From NCBI GenBank assembly GCA_039621445.1, contig CP154956.1, positions 60,645,178 to 60,709,177 of the forward strand: a stretch of 64,000 nucleotides of DNA, read 5' to 3'. Source of the stretch: Euglena gracilis (lineage: Eukaryota; Euglenida; Euglenophyceae; Euglenales). Shown one piece after another: positions 38,601-59,677 of this stretch. The notes under the pieces are model-generated. The model did not search any database, was not told the origin of the DNA, and saw only the letters and a list, made by a program, of their open reading frames with translations. Each line of letters opens with the position of its first letter. The stretch's first letter is position 1. The position numbers and the translations under genes were made by a program.

Positions 38601-39512
38601 CTTAAAAAGCCTTTTAAAAAATCCTTAAAATACCTTAAAGGGAAAATTAAGGGGAAAAATTGCCTAAAAAATATCCTGATGGGCAACTGCCATGATTATT
38701 TTGCCACAAAGAAGTGGATTCCAACTGGGTTTAACCACTGTCCCTCCACCCCAAACCACATGCGAAAGAGACCTCATCTGGGGGTTCATCTTCTTTAATT
38801 CCCATCCACAGACAAAAAATGTTTATGTTATTATTTCTGATGTGTTACTCGTAAGTTGGGTGGCAGCGATGGCAAAGAAAAAGAATGACAGTGGCAGCGC
38901 TGCCGTGTATGTCTCGTTCGGAATATTGGCCCCAGCTGACAATAGCAGTCCCAACGGATGGTGTCCCCCCCTACAGGATTGTTCATCAACCAGAACTCGG
39001 GTGGTTTGGGGCGCACCACTGGTCGAGGCAGTCGGCGCAGAAGGCGTGCGCGCAGGGCAGCACCACAGTCCCTTCCAAGCCCCCTTTCGCTCCATCGTGG
39101 AAGCAGTCTCGCCGTTAAAGTGCGTGAAAATTCCCTGAAACGCGTTCAAAAAAAAAACGCCTTGACAAATTCGACTTGTCCTTCCAAAAAAAAAAACGGC
39201 CCACCCAACTTTTATCGGGCAGGTTCCAGCTGGGGGTGACTGGAAAAACAAGTGCTGGGGGGTCGGTGGATCCCCCACTCCAGGGTGAACTCCTGTTCGC
39301 AAAGCCTTCACAAGGCGAGGTCAATAACAATATTGAAGATGGGTTGCGGGTAGTGGGTGCTTGGCCACCAGCCGTTCGAAACAAATCGCACAGTCTTCCA
39401 TCTCGTTTCCCACCGGCGTCGAAGATGGGGCTGGCTTTGTAATTCTGAAGGGAGAAACAAATGCCCAGTCAAACTCAGGCCGTATACACAAACACGCACG
39501 CACACACACGCA

Positions 39513-39547
<35 letters not shown>

Positions 39548-42500
39548 GGGGGGGCAAGACAGAGAAATGAAAGGCATTTCACTGACTTTTTGCAAAATTG
39601 TTTTTGTCTGCTGTGATTTTGGTGGGCAAATACATTCTGGAGGTCGGGTTAGAATTTTCAACGTGCAAATGCCCAAAAAAAAATGAGTCGACGCGGCGTC
39701 CACCTCGACACGTGTGCTGCAGTGCGCAATGGCTGGTGCAAACGGACAGGCTTCCATTGTTCAAAGCAAAAACGAGCCGCCAAGATGGCCCGGACCCCGC
39801 CACCCTCAAAGTACCAACAACTGCCAATGCCCCCCCCCCCAGCGCTTCCCCGCAGGGGCGGCTCACACACCGCTCGTCGGGCCGGAACGCCTCGGCGTGC
39901 TCCCGCAGGATCTGGAGCAGGTTGTAGAACGCCCGCACGCCCAGGAAGCCCGGCGCCGCGCCTCTGTCCCCGTGCTGGGGCCCAGCAGGGGGCCGGCCGG
40001 GTCGGCACCGGCCACGTCTGCCGTCCAGCCCAAAGACCGGCCGAGCGAACCCCCGGGGTCGTTGGACCAGAGCCCACCTGCAGTTTGCATTTGTGTTTTG
40101 GGTTGACCAACGACGACCAGCCAGACCGGAGGAACCGCAAATGGGTGAGAACGGGTGGGGAAGGCGGCAACTTGAGGGGAATTGTCCCCCAAATTGAGTC
40201 AATGGCCCGGTGCGGGCCTCAGGGGCAGGGGTTCCAAATGCCCCGGCACTTTTGCCACGTCCCCATACCGCCAGGGGTGGATTTGGGTGCCCTCGTGTGC
40301 CTATTCAGGCAGGCAGGCACCTCCAGGTTGGGTTCGGCCTCCCCTCAAAAATCAGCCATTGAATTTTTTCCGTTCAGATCGCTGAGATTTCCATTTCGGA
40401 CCACAGTCCCAGGCGAATCCAACGCCACTTCCGATGATGGGTGGCTGACAGGCAACGGAGGAATCCGGCCAGGATCAACATCGCCAGGTCGACCGCAAAA
40501 ATGGAATCCTGCCGAGGAGGTTCCCTGGAGGAGGCTCTGGGGAAGTTCCGGGGAGACCCAGGTAACCAATTTTGTTCATGGACTGGGTGCTGTTTGCACC
40601 CCCGAAAGCCAAAAGTCCGTTTCCATCCATCCAGCCGTCCTTGGGATGGCTGCAAAATAAATACGTTCGTCGACGGGGGCTCCTGGGCAGGAAAAGGCTG
40701 CTGGTTGGCTGGCTGGCTGGCTGGACCCCCCCCCGGGGATGGGGGTCAGTGGTGTGTGTTTTGCAGGGGAATGTGGTGCAGAGTGGCCCGTGTATGGAAA
40801 CTGTCACCTGGAGGAAGCTCCACAGGGCTCCTCACACAAGCAGGCTGCAGGTGGCCTCCCAGAACCTCAGGTAATCGAAAATGAGGATTCCCAACTCCTG
40901 GCCCCACGAAACCTCCCGCCTTGCGTCCCGAGCGCCCGCCCACCCACCACGGCCGCAGCTCCCGGCGACAGAGGCCCGCCCAGCAGCTGCCGGCCATCCG
41001 TCGGGGGCGTGCGGGCTGGCTCAGCGCCGCAGCGGCCCCGGGGTTTGTACGCCTCCGGAAAGGCAGCCCACGCCGGGTAGAAGACGGGGTACTCCGTGGG
41101 GGGGCGGGGGCGAGCCCCACTGGGCGGGTGGGGACCCCGAAATTCTTTGGTCGGCCGAAGTCCACCCCCCCAGGGGGCGGATACTATTTTGCAAAGGTTT
41201 TCATTTTGGGGGTACACGATTTTGACTGCGAAACGAGCCACACGGATATTGCAAACTATCAAAGTCCATGGTGGTTGCTGCAGCTTTGTCTCAGAAATGT
41301 GCCATTTTCCCTTCAGTTTCAACACACAAAAAAAGGTTGTGATCATATAAGATTTGTCAAAAATGTGGTTCTGGCTCCCAAGGAACTTATTTCTTGGGTC
41401 AATGAAGAAATAGGGGGGATGTCATTTTGGCGGCCGAACTCAGGTCCCGGGGTGGGGGGATATCATTTGGGATGGGATAATATTAGTTTGGTCGGGTCAT
41501 GCAATATTTCGTTCTGGTATCCACGAACAACTCCATTTCGACAAGCCATATAGGTACACAATTTCACGCAATATCCAATGCAGACACAACACAAAAAAAA
41601 ACACATAAAATATAAGAACAGAAAATAAAACTTATATATATAAGGCTGTCGAAAAAAAAGCCATTTTTATAATCTTCGTAAAAAAAAAAGGCTATGGTAA
41701 ATAAACCGTAGGAACCCCTCGAAATTTGCTGAAATCACACTTTCCCTTTCTCCTTTTCTTCTGGCCATTTATGGCAGATTTCCAAAACAGAATATGCAAA
41801 TTTCAAAGCACTTCTCAAAATTTCAATGAAACAGACTTTATGAATGCCTGCTTGGGCAACACTTCAAAAAAAAAGTAGAGGAGCTCGGATAGGAGTCAGC
41901 CATAGAAAGGCCTCCGCCAATTGTTGTGCTGTGCAATGGATGGAAGAATGAAAAGCAAGGATAAGCCGAGAGAGGCATTCATGATACCATACTCAAAATC
42001 AAGATTGGGGAACCCCCCAACAACTAAGCCCCTCTTGGATCATGGCCTCTCTGGATAGGTTTCGGGGACCCGGGCGGGGCGGTATGAATGGACAGATAAA
42101 TGCACGGACGGACAGACGGATGGGATGTTTGTACTTACGTTTATACACACGAGACAAGTGTGTGAACGTAAGTTGAACACAAAACATGCTTTGCTCATCA
42201 CCCTTTTTGTTCAAATTATTTTTTTTAACTTCTGCATGTGTTACACTGAATTAGCCCAGACCAAACTGCCGGCCAAAAGAAAGAAGCGGATTTCCCCCCC
42301 TGCTTCTCACCAGGATCAACCAACCATCGCCCCCGGGGATTTGGCCCCAGCACACACCTGTCGGCAAAGGAGGCGCCCGGGGCCACGGAGGAGCAGCCGC
42401 TGGAGCCACGCCGGGCGCCGTGGCCCGGGGAGCGTGTCAGGGCGACGCCTCGGAGGCCCCCACACAGGACGTTTGACCGCCGGAGGGGAGGGGCCAACAG

Positions 42501-42941
42501 CAGCACAGCGCAGCGGCGATGCTCGAATCCGGGATGACAGTGGCCCAGACACACAAAATGCAAGCGGAGGAATGCCCACCCACCCGACACCTCGAAGTTG
42601 TTGGCGCATCCCGGATACGACCGCTGGCACAGGCCACCCGCTCTGTTCACGGTGGTGCAGGGCATGAGGCGCGCTGAGATGCTGGATGAGGTCAGGGGGA
42701 GGGGTCACCCCACCCACACCACGGACTCCCTCAGGACATTGCATCCCGGCGCTGGGTTCTTGCGCGGACGCTGGCGACGCCCTGGGCCGTCGCAGGGGTG
42801 GGCCGCCCGGGCGGCATCGCGGGGCGGCGACGACCTGCCCGCCTGCACCTGTGGAAGAGCCGCCGTCCATGCCAGGCTGCCCAGAGCCGTGGCCACTACG
42901 GGATCGGGATGGCCAGGCACATGCCTGCCTGCTGGTCCTTG

Positions 42942-42989
<48 letters not shown>

Positions 42990-43530
42990 ACATACACACA
43001 ATGCATGCACGCACGCACACACACACACACATACGCACACACGCACACGCGTACACACACACACACACCTGCCACAGCGCGATGCGGGCGCGGGCGTGCA
43101 GCAGGCGGTGGGTCCAGCCCTCCTCTGACTCCTCCACGGGGCGTGGCGCGGTGGACTGCGGGCTGCTGCGTTCCAGCAGGAGCTGAGGGAGGGGGAGGGC
43201 AGCCTGCCGGGCCCCTGCCCCCTGGGGGGGGGGGGGGGGCGAAATAGGCCGAAACATTGTTCACACATGCACGGAAGGTGAGGAAGGTGTTTAGAAACAA
43301 GGATTGGCAGGTCCTTCCCGGTATCGTATGGACAGGAACGGTGCTGGAAGAAGCACTGGAAGAAACCGGGGAGGCAACCTGCAGTTCGTCGAAGTTATCC
43401 AACTCGCAGAGAAGGAACCGCCCAAGGCCATCTTTGCCGAGGACGCGGAACATCAGTTTGGTTGCGATGGCGACGTCATGGATGAGCTGGGTCAAGGTCG
43501 GCAGGTCGGCTGGGGGCGACCTGCGACATC
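35646..43530 (-). CDS. RING-finger E3 ubiquitin ligase resembling RNF141
   Basis: Exons that I can support: about 43,345-43,530 ([20 protein letters not shown] then [13 protein letters not shown]); 43,069-about 43,195 ([19 protein letters not shown]); about 42,800-42,941; about 39,871-39,985 ([20 protein letters not shown]); 39,369-39,444 ([11 protein letters not shown]); 39,017-about 39,070 ([17 protein letters not shown]); and 35,646-35,805 ([14 protein letters not shown], then [10 protein letters not shown]). The four cysteine/histidine pairs of a C3HC4 RING are complete across three exons, and the tryptophan before FRTQQ is made by splicing. LPCAH.FC..C.D.W, NCP.CR and the following SW..(S/T)D.P match RNF141, as does the upstream helix order. 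Spacing at CAICFERL to VVLPCAH needs two residues (GT), but a simple GT-AG junction does not keep phase there. The role would be ubiquitin transfer; the substrate is unknown. An exon near 40,930-41,100 ([20 protein letters not shown]) may belong too. Confidence 0.68.
35885..36060. repeat. CCTTAAAAAA word array (relatives near 36,990-37,110, 38,100-38,160 and 38,600-38,650)
   Basis: The word CCTTAAAAAA recurs about ten times here, next to a T/A-rich stretch (36,060-36,330) of poly-A and poly-T blocks. These low-complexity arrays lie in the long last intron of the RING gene. Confidence 0.7.
36643..36892. mobile_element. Miniature element with CAGGGCGGTCC termini, copy 2
   Basis: CAGGGCGGTCCATCAGGGAC at the left and GTCCCTCATGGACCGCCCTG at the right are inverted copies with one mismatch. 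No 8-base duplication is visible, so the insertion is older or the flanks were altered. The interior has CTAAAATGCCTAGAATGG-type repeats. Confidence 0.6.
37731..38031. mobile_element. hAT-like miniature element, copy 2 (301 bases)
   Basis: The termini are CAGGCTTCTTTTTA and TTAAAAAGAAGCCTG. Flanking 8-mers TTCCGGAG and TTCTGGAG differ at one base. The interior holds two GCCTGCCCAGGCAGGCAC palindromes and C/G runs, showing that this family shares ends but not interiors. Confidence 0.72.
39490..39550. repeat. (CA)n(GA)n microsatellite beside a RING exon
   Basis: ACACACACGCACACAC is followed by about nine GA pairs and a G run. It ends about 50 bases upstream (minus strand) of the exon encoding CAICFERL. 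Confidence 0.9.
41600..42000. other. AT-rich gap without recognised features
   Basis: Intron-like sequence with A runs and two short inverted A/T stretches near 41,650-41,700. No coding evidence. Confidence 0.4.
42942..43068 (-). other. 127-base intron made almost entirely of (TG)n microsatellite
   Basis: On the minus strand the exon ends IALWQ with CAG, the donor is GTGTGTGTG, and TG-rich repeat with a few TAC, GCG and ATG interruptions continues to the acceptor TGTGTGCAG. Skipping it joins IALWQ to [20 protein letters not shown] in an open frame; reading through it would shift frame, because 127 is not a multiple of three. Confidence 0.65.
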
Positions 43531-43839
43531 CAGGGCAACAACACCCAACATTTTTTTGGTGGAAACAGTTAGATTGATAGAAGGCGCTCACCCGGGCTAT
43601 TGGCAAAACAAAGCGGTGCTCGCGGCACAAACTTCAAAAATTCCGCGGCGGTCGCGGCGCACACATAAACCAGTGCCGCGGCATTCGCGGCGCACAGAAG
43701 AAATCTTGCCGCATCGCTGCTGGTTACAAAAAAAAAATTGTCCGCGGTGGTCGTGGCGCACGGAAACATTTTTTCCGGTCGCACAAACTACAAGTATGGT
43801 TCCAAAGTCCGAAATCACATGAAGAAGCAAGTTACACGG

Positions 43840-44100
43840 TGGAAGCCCCCTGATTTTCTTCTATTCCCTGTAAAAATTTTGACGGCTTAGTGCAGTGTCA
43901 GAAGGACAACAAAAATTGCTTTATTGTCTTATATTATTATAATAAAAAGAGCAACTTATTACATATTATAGAAAAAAATATACATTGTATAGTATTTTGG
44001 CAGTCCTATTTATTTTATTTTTAATTGAATCATTTCATGTCATATTTAACTTTATATCGCTTTGACTGTTTTTTATCTTTGCTGCAAAGTTCAAACAAAA
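43840..44100. other. AT-rich gap, possible 3' or 5' boundary
   Basis: A strongly AT-rich stretch (TTATTATATTATTATAATAAAA type) with no coding potential. It may mark the intergenic region before the RING gene. Confidence 0.35.
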
Positions 44101-44589
44101 AGACCCTTGCGAGCATCCTCAAACCTTATTCGAGGTCGTTTTGACGAACCTCGCGGACATCCTGGAATATTCTTATGGTTCCTTGGGTTGTGTGTGCAAC
44201 TCCCTTTTGTTTGGGGAAGAAGAGGTGGAGCATCCTCCTGCTGTTACCTCCTCCCAGGGGGTAGGGGGTGACAATGGCAAACTTGAAATTCGAACCTGCA
44301 AACCAAATTGGTACCAGTGAGTTTCCATCGCCATTTACATGCAAACATATAGACATACAGACACACATATGTGTATGTGCAAAACACCAGGAAAAAGCTC
44401 CAATCCATTTTGTTATTGAAAGTACCCATTTCCTGAGTAATCACCCCAAAACTCAACTGGACCCCAATTACGATGAACCAAATGATTGCACGACGTTGCA
44501 CGGTGAAGGTTACGCAAGCAACTGGGCTGGGAGGGCAGGACTGAAAGGAACGGAGGAGAGAAGGCACGGATTGGTGGGGCATCGGCGGG

Positions 44590-44730
44590 GGCGGGGGACC
44601 TGCCGCCTCGCCACACGCCCTCCAGCCGGTGGTGCAGCGCCTCATCCACATGGATGCAGGGGCAGTTGGTGTCAAGGGCGGCGTTGCCCATCGGGAAGGC
44701 CCATGTGCAGCACCCTGGGAGTGGTGGGGC
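44590..44730 (-). CDS. Unassigned exon candidate
   Basis: The minus frame reads FPMGNAALDTNCPCIHVDEA then LHHRLEGVWRGGR. It has good amino-acid balance but no recognised domain. It may be a 5' exon of the RING gene or belong to another gene. Confidence 0.35.
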
Positions 44731-45369
44731 GGTTGTGGGGGGGGGGGGGGGCGAAGGCACACAGCATGGGATGGCACAACGGCAAGAGCAAGACACGGAG
44801 GAGCTCTGCCACGGTTGTGAACAAAATGTGGGCTGATCATTCGCACGCAGCAATGGAACCATTCCTGCTGGCTGTCCCTGAAAAAGTATCGAATTCGGTT
44901 TTCTCCAAAAAGCCCACATAATCCCCCAAAAGGTGCGGGGAATTTTGCAGCTGGCATTTTGGGCTGATATTTGCCAAAGCCAATTTTTCAAGGAGGAGGA
45001 GGTCAACTCTTTATGAGGCCAGGTTGGCGGCCAGCTCCCTTCCCCAAGGTGGGGTGGGGGATGTTGGGATCTACAGTACACATCCAAAGAGCCATCTGAC
45101 TGGCAGCTGGGCGAATGGTCAATTGGGTTCATCCTCGACGTTGGGCAGCTCTTTGGGAAGCTGCTACCTTACAACTCCCAAGCGGTGCGGATTCCGTGGT
45201 GAGAAGAATGGCCGGCAGCCAGTGGACACGGCGCGCCGCTGCAGCCGGACTGTGTTCGGTCTGCCGCGGTCTCTCGCAGCACGGGCCTGCAGCGGGGACC
45301 CACCCACCCACCCACCGCCTGGCACTTGTTCAGGGGGGGGGGGAATGCAACTTGGCCCTTCAAATTATG

Positions 45370-45780
45370 CAAGTCAAAAAAATGCAAAAAAAAAAATGCA
45401 AAAAAATGCAAAAAAAAATGCAAAAAAATGCAACTTGCATGAAAACCTTGAGAAAAAGCTGGAATATGACAGAGCTTTGCTGCCTAAAATCAAAAAAATT
45501 TTCCAGGGCAAAATATTTTATGCAAAAAAACGCAAAAAAAATGCAAAAAAAAATCCAAACATATGCCAACCAACTACAAAATTTTTTTCAAGGGCAAAAT
45601 ATTTTATGTAAAAAATGCAAAAAAATGCAAAAAAATCCAACCATACGGCAACCAACTACAAAAAAAATTTCCAGGGCAAAATATTTTATGCAAAAAAATG
45701 CAAAAAAAAAATACAAAAAATGCAAATTTCGGTAAAACCTGATTATGCAAAAAAAAAATGCAAATTATGCAAGTTGCATT
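45370..45780. repeat. A-rich array of AAAAATGCA words
   Basis: Words AAAAATGCA and AAAAAATGC recur more than fifteen times. A longer unit reading CAGGGCAAAATATTTTATG recurs three times (near 45,505, 45,590 and 45,672), so part of the array is a degenerate tandem repeat of about 83 bases. It is bounded by CAACTTGC and GCAAGTTGCA at the two edges, which are inverted. Confidence 0.7.
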
Positions 45781-46457
45781 TCCCCCCCCCCTGACTTGTT
45801 TCACCGTTTTTCGGTTTCACTCCTGCTGTTGGTGAAAGCTTCCCGGTGGCACCACAGGCGCAGAGGGACAACTTCCCTTGCAGAGTGGTCCGACATGGAT
45901 AATTCACCGGGACGTCGGTGCAAGTGGGTGAATGGGAAGAGGGGCGGACTCCCGGTCACGTTTACCGCTGCCCGTTGGACAAACAACAGGAGATGGCTTT
46001 GCATCCTGCGGCCACCTCAAGGCGCACATGGCGGAAAGATGAGACGCAGGGAACGGAGAGGAATCCAACGCAGAACAGAAGTTCTGTCTCCTGTGGGGGT
46101 CAGAAATGAACAGAGTAGGGTCGGGCAGGCGATGCAGGTCAGGGGTCAGAAAACGGGGTGAAGCGCATCGGAGAAGAATACAACGCGGGGACTCGTCCGA
46201 CTTCCGCGGTGGTGGTGTGGGGGCATTGGGGATCGTTACGGGGAGGACTCAGAAAAACCAAAAAAAACCCGAATAGAGGTCGAACACATCGATGGATGGC
46301 ATTGGCTGGGTATAAGACTCTGAGCTTCCCGCAGCAGCGGGGTACTCCAGCTGATTGATGCAAAGCGGCGAAGCTTGGTTGGAGTGCAGGATGAGTGGGG
46401 TGTATGCGGTGTATGCATTTGGAGTGTGCGTAGTTGCATGTATTATGCAGGTGTGTA

Positions 46458-46580
46458 TGTGTGGGTGGGTGGGTGGGTGGGTGGGTGGGTGGGTGTTGGT
46501 GTGTGTGTGCGTGCATGTGGCGTGCTGTCTGTGTGCATGTGTGGGTGTGTGTGCGCGCATGTGGGTGCGCATGCGTGTGC
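46458..46580. repeat. (GTGG)n and TG-rich microsatellite
   Basis: About eight GTGG units, then TGTG and GTGCGC words. No coding evidence. Confidence 0.85.
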
Positions 46581-47869
46581 GCACATGTGAATGATGTCTG
46601 CGGGGATGTGTATTTGTGTCTGTGTATGAATCCCATGATGTATATGATGAGTTAGGGTTAGCAGTGGTGAATATCACTAGCAACAGAGGTGCCAGTGCTT
46701 GCAAAAATGAAATAAAGGAAATATGGATAAGCAGGAAAGGGTGTCTGGTGCAAAGAGGAGGCAGAGGATGGGACCATCCTGGGAGAGGGTCAACCCGGCG
46801 GGGCCGGAGGGGCGAGAGCAGGGCTGAAAGGGAGGGAAGTAGAGTGGGTTTCGGGCAAAAGAAAAACAACAGGCAACGCGTGTCTGGGATGAACAAGCTC
46901 GTTGTTTGCAAAAAAAAAAGACCCCGTCTTTTGCAGCACCACAGACAGGCTGGGGTAAAGTATGGTGTGTGCCCGCAGAACATGTCGTCCTTAGGACGGC
47001 ATGCATTTAAGCGACAACCAAGCACACGTGGTCAAGCCAGAATTTTGTCAATTTGAGGCCATTTCAGCCATTTCAGTCGACTTGACGACGGGGGGTGAGT
47101 CATCTCCAGGGGGGGGGGGGGTAGCAGCACCCGCGTCCGACCCCGGGGGAAAGTCGGGTTTTTCATTTGGGGATAGGGTTCGGGTTCCAACCAGATTCCC
47201 GAGGGCTCCACTTTTTGGGAATTTGCAATTCCAACCGAGTTCGGCAGAATGTGGGTCAAATCTCGGTAAACGTACAACGGAAATGCAACCCAAAAAATAT
47301 TCCCAAACGGCGACCTAACTTCCGCCCCAACTTCTTCCCTGGAAAAGCCCCCTTTCGTTCCGGCAATCCTTACACTACACTGACCCATTCCCGACAATTG
47401 AGCACTGGGTCCAGTGCCATTCCGGGGGGAAGTCAGACACAGGTGAAGCTACCCGCCCCCCCCCCAAAGATTTTACTTGCCCCCCCCGGGGCGCCAAGTA
47501 AAACCTTGCTGCCATTTGTATATACATACATATACACATACATATATGTATATAATATGTCAATCTGGCAAGTGTTAAGTTTAGTACCCCCAGGGGTACT
47601 AAACATGACACCGGGTTGGCACCGGGGAACATGACACCGGGTTGGTTGGTTGGGGTATATACCCTCAGAGGGGTTAGTGAAGGACATAGGGTTAGGGTGA
47701 GGACTATCCGGCCGGATTTCGCCCATGCGCGACGCGCATCCCCCCCCCCCCGGGGCCCGAGCTGCCGGGGGGCTGCTGGCCGAACGGCTAGGCACCATGG
47801 GGCTTTCCTGTCGGAGCCACACATCGGACCGACCCAGAACCGCTCAGCCGCCGTCCGGCCCTCCTCCCC

Positions 47870-48110
47870 ACCACCCCACCCCCGTCGCCGGCCAGCCCTG
47901 GGGGAGGGGGGCCTCGACGGCGGGGGCATCGGGGGTGGCCAGCTGGGGCAGCGCGGGCGTCGGGGGGAACTCCGGCGGCGGGGCGGGGGCCGCCTTCGCC
48001 GGGGGCGGCGGCGGGGGCGGCAGGTCGGCCGGCACCGCGTCGTCCGCCACGCCGGACTTCGGCGGCAGCACGTGCTGTGCCGGCGGGCAGGCTGTTGCCA
48101 GCAGATCCTG
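47870..48110 (-). CDS. Proline/alanine-rich exon candidate
   Basis: The minus frame reads LLATACPPAQHVLPPKSGVA then DDAVPADLPPPPPPPAKAAP and continues Pro-rich. A similar short segment at 49,050-49,180 reads ASVLMELPLRDVGGPRAEPE. These may be the 3' exons (stalk or linker) of the secreted protein upstream, but no splice phase links them yet. Confidence 0.4.
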
Positions 48111-50116
48111 GGGGGGGGGGGCAGGAGGGGAGGGGCCGTGGGATGGGGATGGGCCTGGAGGGACTGGGATTGGAGTTGTGCAACAGAATGGGAAAATTTG
48201 GAACCGGGCAGCCAACACCAAATCCTCCCACCATTTTGGCTGTCGGTCTCCACTGAGGGAAATTCCTATTTTTAGCCAGTGTGGCATTTCCAACCGTTTT
48301 TGGATCATTTATGGGCCATTCGAATTAAGGGTCATTTTGTTGCACAAAAAAAATGGTTTAAAATGACCAAGAGGTAGGGAATCACCCAAAATGGTCAATG
48401 AAATACACAACCTACACGGGAATGGTAAACCTGTGGTGGGACAGCTTGGAAAAACAAATACATGCAAAATATGAACACGATGGGCACATTCCCCACCCAC
48501 ACCCGCCCGCCCCCCACCATAGACTGGGGGCACTTGTTCCCGGGTCCAAAAATATTCCCCAGCCCGGCTTTCAGCCAGGCTGGACTGACCCATAGTGCAC
48601 CCCACCCTCAGGGGGGTCCAGCAGCCCCAATCCCCACCCACTCGCGAAAACCCACCCTCCCCCCTCTGACGGCGACAGCCTGGCTGGGGCGGGGGAGGGG
48701 CCAGCAGGCAGCGGGGAGCCCTCCCCTGTGGGCAGCGGTGGACACGTGAAGTAGTCCAGCGAGGGGTCCCCAGCACCCGAGGGCAGGCCCGCCGGGGGGG
48801 GGGGGGGCTCAGAGTTGCTCATCCTGCCAGGCGGAGCAACGCCGAAGCGCTGGTGGAAGGGGTCCCTGGCCACTCACCACACAGCAAAGTGGGCCAGAAG
48901 CGAAGCTAGTGCCGGCCATGAACAGACAAGAAGCCTTCGTGCAACTTGGGGGGGGGGGGCACCAAATGGGGTTCGCCCGCCCAACGCCGCACATCCACTG
49001 TCGCCACAGCAGCCGCCCAACACAGCGCCCCCCCCCCTCCCTCCTACAGCGCCAAAAGGGCGGCGGCGGTCCCGGCCCGCGGGTGGGCCTCGTCGCCGAC
49101 GGGCTGGGGCAGCGGCTCGGGCTCCGCCCGGGGGCCGCCGACGTCCCGCAGGGGCAGCTCCATCAGGACGGAGGCGTCCTGGGGAGGCGCGGGGCTGGGC
49201 GGAGGCTCTTTGTTTCCCTTCGCCCAGCCGGCCATTCCCAACCTGGAAATCCCCGCCGTGCGAGCCGTTCCGCTTGGCTGGCCGGAGTTCTCCCTTCGTG
49301 CAACCGGTTGATTTTTTCCCTGGGCCCTCTGGGGGGGGGGGGTTGGTTTCCTGGGGGTGGGGGGGCTGATGCAAAGGGGAAAAGGAACATTCTAAAAAAG
49401 CCAAAAAAAATTCCAATCGTTTTCGGCTCTGGAAATGTGCTTTCCTTCACAAAAAAGGAGGAATTCTCAAAAAACACTACAAGGGCCAAGGGTGAGAGGA
49501 CCGGTAAGTAATTGCATACAGTAGAAGACAACATCCGGTGGGCTGGCAGGTTTCACATAAAGCGAGGTGGGGGGTCCAGACCCCCCCAGATAGAGGCAGA
49601 GGTGGATCGTGGGGCATAGCCAAAAGGGTTGGTTTGGCCCCCTCACGAGCGCTGGTCCGAAAAAATTGACCCCAGAATCCACCGAAATGTGTTTCAGGCA
49701 CTTTTTAGGCAAAAAAGTTGACAATCTTAAAATAAAATGGAAAGGGTGGCGGAAAAAATAAATGTCCCTTTGGGACCTCTCATAACCACCCTGTTCGTCC
49801 AAATCTGCTTGCAGAGGGAGAGGGGTGGAATGGGGTGGGGTGGGTGGGGCAGGGGATAAAGTGAGCGGGGAGAAGGGGGGTCTGGACCCCCTCCCCCCCC
49901 CCCGCAAAACCACCGCTTAGTTATCACCCTGGGCAGAGGGCATCCCCTCCCCCTTGAACTCTGGACCACTCCTTTCATGGAACCTGCGGGCTGCTGGTTT
50001 AGTTTGCTCAACAAAATACACGGCCGAGGTAGGTGCAGGTGCGCAAATTCAGCAGCGACGTGCGGCGTGAAAACACAGAGTCAGCTGGCGGCGGGAAGGG
50101 GGTGCGACGGCCACAC

Positions 50117-58634
<8,518 letters not shown>

Positions 58635-58867
58635 GCCCAGAGGGGGAGCTTGGCCAGACCCACCCACCCCATCCCCCCTCCTGGGTCCAAGGCTTAAAAA
58701 AAAAAACCTGCTTTAAACCTTTGAATTGCCTTTTTTGGCAATTCAAAAAGAAATTGCTACAAATAAGAAGTCACACGGTGGATGCATCATCCCGAAATAC
58801 GCACCACTGGTGCCATCTGCGTGGTTCTGACTGCAGTTGTGCAGTGCAATGCCACTGCACACGGTCA

Positions 58868-59100
58868 CGCAGCAACCGCCGACGCGCGGCGCACACCGGT
58901 CAGCGCCAGCATCAGCAGCTGGGCGGGCCGCTCCAGGTCCGCCACGGAGTAGCGGGAATAGTCCAGCAGCGCAAGGCCCTCCTGCATCGGCCGCCAGCCG
59001 CGCGGCCGGTCCGGCGGCGCGGGCGGCGGCACGGCCCCCAGTGGGGTGGAGGAGTCCTGAACCGTGCCGTACATCCCGCAGGGGCCGGGGGCACGCTGTG
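58868..59100 (-). CDS. Terminal exon of an unassigned gene
   Basis: The minus frame reads GPCGMYGTVQDSSTPLGAVP, then GWRPMQEGLALLDYSRYSVA and ERPAQLLMLALTGVRRASAV, and ends in a stop codon. Composition is convincing. It starts after a run of AG candidates near 59,100. It could be the last exon of a small gene that includes the exon near 59.5-59.6 kb. Confidence 0.45.
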
Positions 59101-59519
59101 GGAGGCAGGAAGACGAAGGAGACAATTGAGGGCCAGTGGAGGGCTGCTCCGCGTGCCACGCATTGTTCAAGCGTAGCCACCGGGGCACCTGGGCTGCAAA
59201 AAAAAAGCTGGAAAAAATGGGCGATTCAAAACAGAAGGACAAAGTGCTTGCGCCCTGGGGCCACGGTGGACGGACGGTGGATGGGCCCACCAAACATCGG
59301 TCAGCGCAGATGGGGTGACAGCCCAGCTACAGACAAGCACTAGCCTCTGCCACGTATTCCTCATCCCTCCCCTTAACACCTTCCATCGTTAACTTATGGG
59401 GCCCAAAAAAAGAGGCACGAGGCAGCCAATGTTCTTCGGCAACCCCTGGGGGCCGTGAGACAAATCAGTTCGTCCTCGCCATGGGTGCGACACGTCCGGG
59501 ATACCCCGCAAGCCACCGA

Positions 59520-59600
59520 GCAGCCCAAAGCCTCCAGACACGCAAATTTTTCGGGTGGGCGGCGCCGGGCACGCAGAAGCGGACCCCGTCAAACAGCTTT
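59520..59600 (-). CDS. Possible BRCT-like exon fragment
   Basis: After a GCGACACAG acceptor the frame reads KLFDGVRFCVPGAAHP, which resembles the first strand of BRCT domains (LF.G..F.). The downstream GG motif of a BRCT is not visible in the same frame, so this is weak. It lies directly 3' of the methyltransferase stop codon. Confidence 0.25.
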
Positions 59601-59677
59601 CTGTGTCGCAGCGGTGGTCTGCGGGGTCCGGCACACGAGCCAGGCCGGCCGAATTGCCGCCCAGCCCGGCGGGAGTG

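Noticed and set aside
59520-59600. Firm BRCT domain call
   Set aside because: Only the first strand-like motif is visible and the following GG motif lies in another frame, so I kept it as a low-confidence exon only.
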